In this document: positions 39,397 to 46,145 of the stretch, piece after piece
Layout: each line of letters begins with the position of its first letter
How positions within the stretch are numbered: the first letter of the stretch is position 1
Assembly (NCBI GenBank): GCA_018268655.1
Contig: JAFDWC010000004.1
Span: forward strand, 1-50,836
From: Actinomycetota bacterium
GTDB taxonomy: Bacteria > Actinomycetota > Thermoleophilia > Solirubrobacterales > 70-9
DNA length: 50,836 nucleotides
Reading direction: 5' to 3'
Notes under the pieces: generated by a model
Databases searched by the model: none
Seen by the model: only the letters and a program-made list of their open reading frames with translations
Told to the model about the DNA's origin: nothing
Program-made: the position numbers and the translations under genes

Positions 39397-39765
39397 ATGG
39401 ACGTTCGCCTGAAGCGAGCCTACGAGCCGGCCGCGCCCGACGACGGATACCGCGTCCTGGTCGATCGCCTCTGGCCGCGCGGGGTCTCGCGCGAGCGCGC
39501 GCAGCTCGACGAGTGGGATCGAGAGCTGGCGCCGAGCACGGAGCTGCGGAAGTGGTTCGGGCACGAGCCCGACCGCTTCGAGGGCTTCCGCCGTCGCTAC
39601 CGGGAGGAGCTGCGAGGCCACCGGGCGGCGCTGACCGCCCTCCGCCGCCGCGCCCGCGCAGGCACCGTCACCCTCGTCTACGCCGCCCGGGACAGCGACC
39701 ACAACGAGGCGGTGGTGCTGGCCGAAGCGCTGAAGCGGGGCCTGCCGTCCGCCGGCGGTGGATGA
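39397..39765 (+). CDS. DUF488 family protein
   Basis: 122 aa. MDVRLKRAYEPAAPDDGYRVLVDRLWPRG is the DUF488 signature, with LRKWFGHEP and RRYREEL following; full length for the family. Cytoplasmic, function unknown. Strong SD (GAGGAGG) before the ATG. The stop overlaps an in-frame ATG of the phosphatase gene, so the two are probably coupled. Confidence 0.92.
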   Translation: MDVRLKRAYEPAAPDDGYRVLVDRLWPRGVSRERAQLDEWDRELAPSTELRKWFGHEPDRFEGFRRRYREELRGHRAALTALRRRARAGTVTLVYAARDSDHNEAVVLAEALKRGLPSAGGG

Positions 39766-39779
39766 GAAGGTCGCGCCCG

Positions 39780-40493
39780 ATGGCCGACCGCAACCTCAGC
39801 TGGAGCGGCACCTACAACTCCCGTGACCTCGGCGGGCTGGCGGCGGCCGCCGGCCTCACCCGCCGCGGCGCCATCGTCCGCTCCGATTCGCTGCAGCGCC
39901 TGCACGGGCGGGGCTGGGAGGAAGTCGAGGCGCTCGGGGTGCGGACCGTGGTGGACCTCCGCAACGAGAGCGAAATCGGTCCCGACCTCGCCCCCCGGCC
40001 CGACTCGATCGAGACCGTGAACATCCCGCTCGACGTCAGCGAGGACCGCGAGTTCTGGGACGTCTGGGAAAACGGGCCCGAGTTCGCGACGCCGCTGTAC
40101 TACCGGCCGCACCTCGAACGCTTCCCCGAGCGCAGCGCCGAGGTGATCCGGGCGATCGCGCTGGCGCCTCCGGGAGGGGTGGTCTTCCACTGCCAGGGCG
40201 GGCGCGACCGCGCCGGCCAGGTCGCGATGCTGGTGCTGGCCCTGGCCGGGGTCGAGCCGGGGGAGATCGCCGCCGACTACGCGCTCAGCGACGAGCGGCT
40301 GCGCTCCTTCTACCTCGCCCAGGGCGAGGAGGACGAGGGCCCCAAGATCGCCGCCTTCCTGCGCGAGCGGGGGACGACCGCGAGCGAGCTGATCGTCGAG
40401 CTCCTCACCGGCTTCGACCTCGAAGCGGCCCTGCTTGTGGCCGGGCTCGAGGAGCGGGACCTCGAGGCGCTGCGACGGCGCCTGCTCCCGTGA
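39780..40493 (+). CDS. Tyrosine-protein phosphatase (Y_phosphatase3 type)
   Basis: 237 aa. The P-loop HCQGGRDRAG contains the CX5R motif (C138, R144); YNSRDLGGL and VVDLRNESE are typical of PtpB-like atypical phosphatases. ATG 39780 has GAGAAGG nine bases upstream; ATG 39762, overlapping the DUF488 stop, would add six residues. It likely dephosphorylates phosphotyrosine or phosphoinositides. Forms a two-gene unit with DUF488. Confidence 0.9.
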   Translation: MADRNLSWSGTYNSRDLGGLAAAAGLTRRGAIVRSDSLQRLHGRGWEEVEALGVRTVVDLRNESEIGPDLAPRPDSIETVNIPLDVSEDREFWDVWENGPEFATPLYYRPHLERFPERSAEVIRAIALAPPGGVVFHCQGGRDRAGQVAMLVLALAGVEPGEIAADYALSDERLRSFYLAQGEEDEGPKIAAFLRERGTTASELIVELLTGFDLEAALLVAGLEERDLEALRRRLLP

Positions 40494-40516
40494 AGGCGCC
40501 GCCGCGGTGCCGGTCG

Positions 40517-40798
40517 TCAGTGCGAGACGTGGTAGCAGGCGACGTCGTACTGCGAGCGTTCGCTGTAGTGCTGGCCGCCGGTACCGCCTTTTTCGGTGTT
40601 GATTTCGGGCTCGTTGAACGGCGACCCGGGCGAGGACGAGGCGTGGCCGGGGGTCATTCCACCTCCAGCCTCGATCGTCTGGCACGACTGGCTCGGTGGT
40701 CCGGTTCCGCTCGGATTGCCGCCGCCGGCGAGGGCCGCCGGGGCCAGGACCCCAAGCGCGAGTACGCCGGTGACGATGGCAGTGAGCAACCGTTTCAT
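40517..40798 (-). CDS. Small secreted protein
   Basis: 93 aa. Signal peptide about 1-24 (LTAIVTGVLALGVLAPAALA). The mature part begins GGGNPSGTGPPSQSC and ends SQYDVACYHVSH, features I recall from small actinobacterial secreted proteins. Two Cys could form a disulphide. Start 40798 is set by AAAGGAGAG; a longer frame to 40885 is rejected. No function known. Confidence 0.82.
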   Translation of the reverse strand: MKRLLTAIVTGVLALGVLAPAALAGGGNPSGTGPPSQSCQTIEAGGGMTPGHASSSPGSPFNEPEINTEKGGTGGQHYSERSQYDVACYHVSH

Positions 40799-40893
40799 GG
40801 CTCTCCTTTCCTGGGCGTTAATAGGCCCTACGCAGGGAGCGCCGGCGGCGTTCAGCCGCAACCTAAAGATTGGGCTGGCGCCCATAGAGAGTT

Positions 40894-40927
40894 GAATCCA
40901 CGACCAGGTGGGCCTGGTCGTGGATTC
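40894..40927. terminator. Terminator hairpin of the DsrE/methyltransferase unit
   Basis: GAATCCACGACCAGG (40894-40908), loop TGGG, CCTGGTCGTGGATTC (40913-40927): a perfect 15-bp stem starting 7 nt after the minus-strand DsrE stop. No T-run. Confidence 0.7.
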
Positions 40928-40933
40928 GGCCTC

Positions 40934-41299
40934 TCAGTAGCTGAACACCGTCGCCGGCTCCTCGCCGATCCACTCCCAGAGCGGGGTGGCTCCGGCGATC
41001 CGGGCGTTGGCGACGAGCGCGGCCTCGTCGAGGTGGCGGGCGTTGAAGCAGACGGGGCAGACCAGCAGCTCGCCGCCGCCCGTCGCGAACTGGTCGAAGA
41101 GCGTGGCGACCGGAGGGGCGCCGGCCGACTCGATCGCGTCGGCGTAGCCGTTGGTGCCGAGCCGGACCGCCTCCTTGGTCAGGAACATCGCGACCGGCCG
41201 GCCCTGGGCGAGGCCGGCGGTGGCGACGAGAAAGGCGACCGTGACCCGGTCGGCGTCCTCGTGGCCGGTGGCGAGGTTGACGACGACCCTGGCGCTCAT
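40934..41299 (-). CDS. DsrE-family protein with CxxC motif
   Basis: 121 aa. VVVNLATGHEDADRVTVAFLVATAGL and VAMFLTKEAV are typical of the DsrE/F-like fold; LLVCPVCFNAR holds a CxxC pair (C81, C84). Such proteins move sulfur or bind thiol ligands. The ATG overlaps the methyltransferase stop by 4 nt, so the pair is translated together and probably acts in one process. Confidence 0.9.
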   Translation of the reverse strand: MSARVVVNLATGHEDADRVTVAFLVATAGLAQGRPVAMFLTKEAVRLGTNGYADAIESAGAPPVATLFDQFATGGGELLVCPVCFNARHLDEAALVANARIAGATPLWEWIGEEPATVFSY

Positions 41300-42075
41300 G
41301 ACCGCACCGCCAGCAGGGAGACGCTCGTCACCCCGTATTTCGCGGTCGCGTTGTCGGCGCGTTCGGAGAGGAAGCGGTACTGGGAGTTGGTGCGCCAGAC
41401 GTCGAGCCGGAAGCCGGCGGCCGCGATCGCCCGGCGGCAGGCGTCGCGCTGCATCGCGCCGCCGATGCAGGCCGCCCAGAGGGCGGCGTCGCAGGTGACC
41501 CCCTCCGGCAGCTGGTGCTCGGTGACGATGTCGGCAATCGCCAGCCGGCCGCCGGGGCGGAGGACCCGCGCGGCGGCGGCGAAGACGGCGCCCTTGTCGG
41601 GCGCCAGGTTGAAGACGCCGTTGGAGATGACGCAGTCGACCGAGCCGTCCTCGACCGGCGGCGCCTCGATCCGGCCCTCGCGGAACTCGGTGTTGGCGAA
41701 GCCGCCGCCGGCGGCGAGGCGGGAGGACTTGGCGAGCTGGGCGGCGGTCATGTCGACCCCGACGACGCGCCCGGCCGCGCCGACCAGGTTGGCGGCGAGG
41801 AAGGCGTCGGTGCCCGAGCCGCTGCCGAGGTCGAGCACCGTCTCGCCCGCCTGCAGCTGCGCCAGGTCGAAGAAGTAGCCGACTCCGGCGTAGGAGTCGA
41901 TCGCGGCGGCGGGGACCCGGTCGAGGTCCGCCGCCGGGTAGCCGAGGCGCTCGGCCAGCGGCCGGCCGGTCTCGAAATGGAACTCGTGGTCGGGGGTGAG
42001 CGCGACCTCCTCGTACATTCGCCGCACCCGCTCCTCCAGCTCGCGCTGGTCCAGCTGCGCCGCCTGCGTAGTCAT
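41296..42075 (-). CDS. ArsM-like class I methyltransferase
   Basis: 259 aa. SAM motif VLDLGSGSGTD (80-90), GVDMT and DCVISNGVFNLAPDK resemble arsenite methyltransferases. C148 (SVDCVIS) and C203 (AACIGG) correspond to two of the three conserved arsenic-binding Cys, but the N-terminal GCG motif is GVG (64-66), so one is missing. Such variants may methylate trivalent organoarsenicals, or a different substrate. Co-translated with the DsrE protein. Confidence 0.85.
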   Translation of the reverse strand: MTTQAAQLDQRELEERVRRMYEEVALTPDHEFHFETGRPLAERLGYPAADLDRVPAAAIDSYAGVGYFFDLAQLQAGETVLDLGSGSGTDAFLAANLVGAAGRVVGVDMTAAQLAKSSRLAAGGGFANTEFREGRIEAPPVEDGSVDCVISNGVFNLAPDKGAVFAAAARVLRPGGRLAIADIVTEHQLPEGVTCDAALWAACIGGAMQRDACRRAIAAAGFRLDVWRTNSQYRFLSERADNATAKYGVTSVSLLAVRS

Positions 42076-42154
42076 CGTGTCCTCCTCTCGGTGGTGGTCG
42101 CGCCGAACCTACGCCGGCCGCGAGCGGCGGCAATCGGGAGGACTCCCCATCTTT

Positions 42155-42183
42155 TTGTCACCCCGCTCCGATCGCTCTAACGT
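42155..42183 (+). promoter_or_regulatory. Leaderless promoter of HD-GYP/LuxR gene
   Basis: TTGTCA (42155-42160), 17-bp spacer, TAACGT (42178-42183), then 7 nt to GTG 42191. The spacing matches the -10 to start-codon distance at both divergent promoters in 12097-12120. Confidence 0.65.
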
Positions 42184-42190
42184 TCGCCGT

Positions 42191-43750
42191 GTGCACGGAG
42201 CGGTTGGGAGCTCGGCGGTGCCGGAGCCGCGGCCGCGGCTGGTCGAAGTGGTCGCCGCGCTCTCGCTGGCCGCCGACCTCGGGCTCGGCCAGCCGATGGA
42301 GCACGGGCTCCGCGCCTGCCTGATCGCCACCCGCCTCGCCGACCGGGTCGGGGTCTCCGCCGAGGTCGCCGACGACGTCTTCTGGGTCAGCCTGCTGGCG
42401 ATGGTCGGCTGCAGCGCCGACTCCTACGAGGTGCACCTGGTCTGGGGCGACGACATCGCGCTGCGGGCGGGGATGTTCGAGGCCGGGCCCTCGCAGGCGG
42501 CGATGGCGCGCTACCTGCTCTCGCGGGCGGGATCCGACGGCGGGCCGGCGCGGCGGGCGACGGCCTCGGCGCGGTTGCTGGCGAGCGGGATGCGGGCCGC
42601 CGCCGAGTCGATGACCGCCCACTGCCAGGTGACCGGGCAGCTCGCCGAGCAGCTCCGGTTCGGGACCAGCGTCAGCGAGCCACTGCAGCACGCCTTCGCC
42701 CGCTGGGACGGCAAGGGGCTGCCGCGCGGCACCGGCGGCGAGGAGATCGAGCTGGCGGCGCGGGTGTTCACGGTCGCCAACTACGTCGAGGTCCAGCAGC
42801 GGCTGCACGGGGCGGAGGGAGCCATCGCCTTCCTGCGCCGGTGCGCGGGCTCGCTGATGGACCCGAGCCTGGTCGAGGCGCTGGCCTCGACCGTCGACGA
42901 GGTCTTCGGCGACCTCGGGGAGGAGAGCTGGGACGCGGTCATCACCGCCGAACCGGTGGGCCGGCCGCGCCTGGTCGGGGACGGGCTCGACGCCGCGCTG
43001 GCCGCGCTCGGCGACTTCGCCGACCTGAAGGCGCCGTGGTTCAGCGGCCGCTCGCGCCGTGTCGCCGAGCTCGCCGCCGCGGCGGCCGAGGGCCTGCGGC
43101 TGCCGGCGGCCGAGGTGGCCTGCCTGCGACGGGCGGCGCTCGTCCACGGCCTCGGCCGCACCGGCATCCCGAACACGATCTGGGACAAGCCCGGACCGCT
43201 GACCCCGACCGAGCAGGAGCGGATGCACCTCTACCCGTACTTCACCGACCGCATCCTGCGCCGGGGCAGCCTCCGCGAGCTCGCCGATCTCGCCTCCTCG
43301 CCGCACGAGCGGCTCGACGGCAGCGGCTACCCCCGCGGGCTGCAGGGCGCGGCGATCGGCCAGCCGGCGCGGGTCCTCGCCGCCGCCAGCGACTACGACG
43401 CGCTGACCAGCCTGCGGCCGCAGCGGCCGGCCCTCGGCGCCGAGCAGGCGGCCCGGCTGCTGCGCGAAGAGGCGGCCGCCGGCCGCCTCGACGGCGACGC
43501 GGTCGAGGCCGTCCTGGTCGCGGCCGGGCACGCGTCGCGTCGGCGCCGGCCGGCGCCGGCCGACCTGACGGCGAGGGAGGTCGAGGTCCTGCGGCTGATC
43601 GCGACCGGCCACACGACCGCCAGCGTCGCCGCCCAGCTCAACATCTCGCCGAAGACCGCCGACCGTCACATCCAGCACATCTACGGCAAGATCGGCGCCT
43701 CCAACCGCTCGCTGGCGACCCTGTTCGCAATGCGCAACGGCCTGCTCTGA
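42191..43750 (+). CDS. Tandem degenerate HD-GYP domains fused to LuxR HTH
   Basis: 519 aa from GTG. Two HD-GYP-like repeats: the first ends FARWDGKGLP (170-178), the second HERLDGSGYP (372-381). Metal ligands are lost: LVHGLGRTGIP (318-327) has HG instead of HD, and the early His and first His of HHER are also replaced. Residues 458-516 are a LuxR HTH (LTAREVEVLRLIATGHTTASVA). Probably a ligand-sensing regulator rather than a phosphodiesterase. Divergent from the ArsM-like gene. Confidence 0.88.
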   Translation: MHGAVGSSAVPEPRPRLVEVVAALSLAADLGLGQPMEHGLRACLIATRLADRVGVSAEVADDVFWVSLLAMVGCSADSYEVHLVWGDDIALRAGMFEAGPSQAAMARYLLSRAGSDGGPARRATASARLLASGMRAAAESMTAHCQVTGQLAEQLRFGTSVSEPLQHAFARWDGKGLPRGTGGEEIELAARVFTVANYVEVQQRLHGAEGAIAFLRRCAGSLMDPSLVEALASTVDEVFGDLGEESWDAVITAEPVGRPRLVGDGLDAALAALGDFADLKAPWFSGRSRRVAELAAAAAEGLRLPAAEVACLRRAALVHGLGRTGIPNTIWDKPGPLTPTEQERMHLYPYFTDRILRRGSLRELADLASSPHERLDGSGYPRGLQGAAIGQPARVLAAASDYDALTSLRPQRPALGAEQAARLLREEAAAGRLDGDAVEAVLVAAGHASRRRRPAPADLTAREVEVLRLIATGHTTASVAAQLNISPKTADRHIQHIYGKIGASNRSLATLFAMRNGLL

Positions 43751-43820
43751 CCCGCCGCCCTCGGCGCCGGGGCCAGGACTGCTCGCCGCCCCGGGCGCTC
43801 CGCAGCGACGGGTCGACCCA

Positions 43821-43839
43821 GACCCGCTTACCGCGGGTC
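43821..43839 (+). terminator. Short hairpin after the HD-GYP/LuxR gene
   Basis: GACCCGC (43821-43827), 5-nt loop, GCGGGTC (43833-43839), a perfect 7-bp stem in the 183-bp gap. No T-run. The remainder of the gap has no other clear feature. Confidence 0.4.
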
Positions 43840-43933
43840 CGGCATCGTGGTCACTCGTCCAGTCGTCCGTAGCTCTGGCCCGGTGCCCGTGGGCGCGATA
43901 CCTTCAGCCGGAGGTGATCTGGGGAGAGGCATC

Positions 43934-44752
43934 GTGACGTCGGGGAGACGAGCGCGCCGCAGCGCCGGCCTGGCGCTGGCAGTGGCGGCGATGCTGCTCG
44001 CGGGGACGACCGGGAAGGCCAGTGCGGCGCCGCTGATCTCGCCCCCCAGCAACGACTTCGGCAGCCAGACCGTCGGCACCGCCAGTGCCCCCGCGAGCTT
44101 CACGGTGAGCGTCACCTGCACTCTCACCCTCCCCGAAAACCCGGCCCTCTGCCTCGCCCCGGAAGTGCTGTCGACTTCGATCAGCGCCTCCGGCCCGTTC
44201 TCCGTTCAGAGCACGAGCTGTCCGGCCTCGCTGGTCGGCGTAATTCCCTTCGCGCCCACCACCTGCTCGATCGAAGTCGTCTTCAAGCCGACCGTGGCGG
44301 GCTCGGCCACCGGGGTTCTCAGCACCGGTGGGCCGACAGCGCAATTGCTCGGGACCGGGGTTGCCGTCAGCGGCGGTGGCAGCTCCGGCGGTGGCGCACC
44401 GCCAACCCCGCCGCCGCCTTTGCCCCCTGCCCCGGCCCAGCCCACCCTCAAGGGTGTGAAGCTCGACCGGCGCCGCGGGACCGCGACGGTCGCCGTCGTC
44501 GTCCCCGGGCCGGGCACCCTCACCCTGAGCGGCAAGGGCATCGCCCCGCTTCCGCATGCACCGGGCGCGGCGCCTCTGGCGACCGTCGGCGCCGCCGGTG
44601 TGGTGAAGCTGAAGATCGCCGTCAGAGGCGCCGCCGGGCGAGCGCTTGCGAAGACCGGTCGCGCCACGGTGAAAGCAACCATCACCTTCACCCCGAGCGG
44701 CGGCACTTCGACCAGCCTGGTGGTGACGGTCCACCTGAAGCGCGCCGGCTGA
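43934..44752 (+). CDS. Secreted protein with Ig-like/ASH-type domain
   Basis: 272 aa. Signal peptide about 1-32 ending ASA. Residues about 35-145 contain PPSNDFGSQTVGTAS and IEVVFKPTVAGSATGVLS, resembling ASH/choice-of-anchor beta-sandwiches; a Gly and Pro-rich hinge (about 148-170) precedes a second beta domain similar in style to the C-terminus of the beta-helix protein at 21890 (PGTLTLSGKG, LVVTVHLK). GTG start with GGAGAGG 5 nt upstream. Extracellular, role unknown. Confidence 0.82.
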   Translation: MTSGRRARRSAGLALAVAAMLLAGTTGKASAAPLISPPSNDFGSQTVGTASAPASFTVSVTCTLTLPENPALCLAPEVLSTSISASGPFSVQSTSCPASLVGVIPFAPTTCSIEVVFKPTVAGSATGVLSTGGPTAQLLGTGVAVSGGGSSGGGAPPTPPPPLPPAPAQPTLKGVKLDRRRGTATVAVVVPGPGTLTLSGKGIAPLPHAPGAAPLATVGAAGVVKLKIAVRGAAGRALAKTGRATVKATITFTPSGGTSTSLVVTVHLKRAG

Positions 44753-44756
44753 GGCT

Positions 44757-44762
44757 TATGAT
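44757..44762 (+). promoter_or_regulatory. Leaderless -10 box of GAF-LuxR gene
   Basis: TATGAT lies 6 nt before GTG 44769, immediately after the stop of the preceding gene. No convincing -35. Confidence 0.5.
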
Positions 44763-44768
44763 GCGGGC

Positions 44769-45563
44769 GTGGAGACTGGGACCGCGCTCCGCCTGCCGCT
44801 GAACTACTGGGAAGAGGTCACCCGGTTTGGCCTGCGTGTGTGCGCGTCCCTGAACGTCGATCGGGTCGAAGACGTGGTGCTGACCTCGTTCCCCGGGGTG
44901 GTCGGCGCCGATGCGGTCGGCCTCTACATCCTCGACGAGCGGCACATGCCGGTTCAGGTGACGCGGGTCGGGGCTTCGGATGCGCTGGTCCACGACATCG
45001 AGTCGCTGGGGCGGAGCACCGATCCGTTCCTGAAGCGGGTGCTGCGGACGCGCGAACCGGTCGACGATCAGCTCATGTACGGCGGCTCGGGGTGGCTGCG
45101 GCGCTCGCGCCACGGCAGGGTGCTGGCGGCCCACGGCTTCGCCCACAGCATGATCGTCCCCCTGTTCCAGGAGTCGCGGCTGGTGGGGACGATCAACCTG
45201 GCGCGGAAGAAGGGGTCGCCGTCGTTCCGGGCCGCCGAGGCGCGGGTCGGGATGGAGCTAGGCCGCTTCGCGGCGATCGGGATCTCCAACGCGCTGGTCC
45301 ACACCGGCTTCCGCCGCCGCGCCGAGGGGACGACGGTGCGCGCGGTCCCGATCGCGGCGGGCCCCGACGGCCACCGGGTCGAGTCGCTGACGGCGCGTGA
45401 GACCGAGGTGCTCGAGCTGGTCGCGGCGGGGTTGCGGAACGGCGAGATCGCCGGCGAGCTGAACGTGACCGTACACACCGTCAAGCAACACCTGAAGAAC
45501 GCGTACCAGAAGCTCGGGGTGAGCTCCCGGGTGCAGGCGATCCGCCACCTCGAGCGCGGGTAG
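44769..45563 (+). CDS. GAF-domain LuxR-type transcriptional regulator
   Basis: 264 aa from GTG. Residues about 20-175 form a GAF-like sensor (VGADAVGLYILDE, MIVPLFQESRLVGTINLARKK); residues about 205-262 a LuxR HTH (LTARETEVLELVAAGLRNGEIA and VHTVKQHLKNAYQKLGVSSR). It may sense a small molecule and control the cupin and Liv genes that follow; this is from position only. Confidence 0.9.
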   Translation: METGTALRLPLNYWEEVTRFGLRVCASLNVDRVEDVVLTSFPGVVGADAVGLYILDERHMPVQVTRVGASDALVHDIESLGRSTDPFLKRVLRTREPVDDQLMYGGSGWLRRSRHGRVLAAHGFAHSMIVPLFQESRLVGTINLARKKGSPSFRAAEARVGMELGRFAAIGISNALVHTGFRRRAEGTTVRAVPIAAGPDGHRVESLTARETEVLELVAAGLRNGEIAGELNVTVHTVKQHLKNAYQKLGVSSRVQAIRHLERG

Positions 45564-45677
45564 GCCACCCGCCTGGGGGCTTCACGTTTACTCCAAAGAG
45601 GAATGGCCCCTGCCCCAGGAGCGGGTCACGATGGCTCCGGTCAACGCCAGCCCGCACCGGGCGGAAGGGGGAGTCAG

Positions 45678-46097
45678 ATGGATGAAGCAAGCCGCAACCG
45701 CGGGGTCGTCGTGCCGACCGAGGAGGTTCCCTGGGCGCCGCTCTCCGAGGGTGTGCAGATGAAAGTCCTCTACATCGGCGACGAAAACCCGACCTGGACG
45801 GTGATGATCCAGCTCGAGCCGGGCGAACGGCTGCCGGCCCACGTTCACCACGCCGCCTCCGAGTTCCTGATCATCGAAGGAAGCGGACATCACCCCTCGG
45901 TCGGCGACTTCAAGCAGGGCGACTACGTGTACGAGTACGCCGGCGCCTACCACCCGCCGTCGCAGTACCACGAGCCGACCAAGCTGCTGATGGTCAGCTA
46001 CGGCGCCTGCAGCATGCTCGACGCCGAGGGCAACGTCGACTACGTCCTCGACGCGGCGCTGCTGCGCCGGCAGGCCGCGGCCGCGGCGCAGGGCTAG
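45678..46097 (+). CDS. Cupin-domain protein
   Basis: 139 aa. LPAHVHHAASEFLIIEGSGHH carries the HxHH...E metal site, and GAYHPPSQYHE the second His set, like ChrR-type or acetylacetone dioxygenase-like cupins. ATG 45678 has GGAAGGGGGAG upstream; the frame extends to 45603 but that start has no ribosome site. Lies before the second Liv operon, 48 nt from its first gene. Confidence 0.86.
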   Translation: MDEASRNRGVVVPTEEVPWAPLSEGVQMKVLYIGDENPTWTVMIQLEPGERLPAHVHHAASEFLIIEGSGHHPSVGDFKQGDYVYEYAGAYHPPSQYHEPTKLLMVSYGACSMLDAEGNVDYVLDAALLRRQAAAAAQG

Positions 46098-46145
46098 GGG
46101 CACCCGGCAGGCACCTGACCGCGGCGTGGCCCCCGGCCGGCGCTG

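Noticed and set aside
42158-42175. Fourth copy of the TCACCC operator
   Set aside because: Only the left half TCACCCC is present; the right half does not match GGGTGA.
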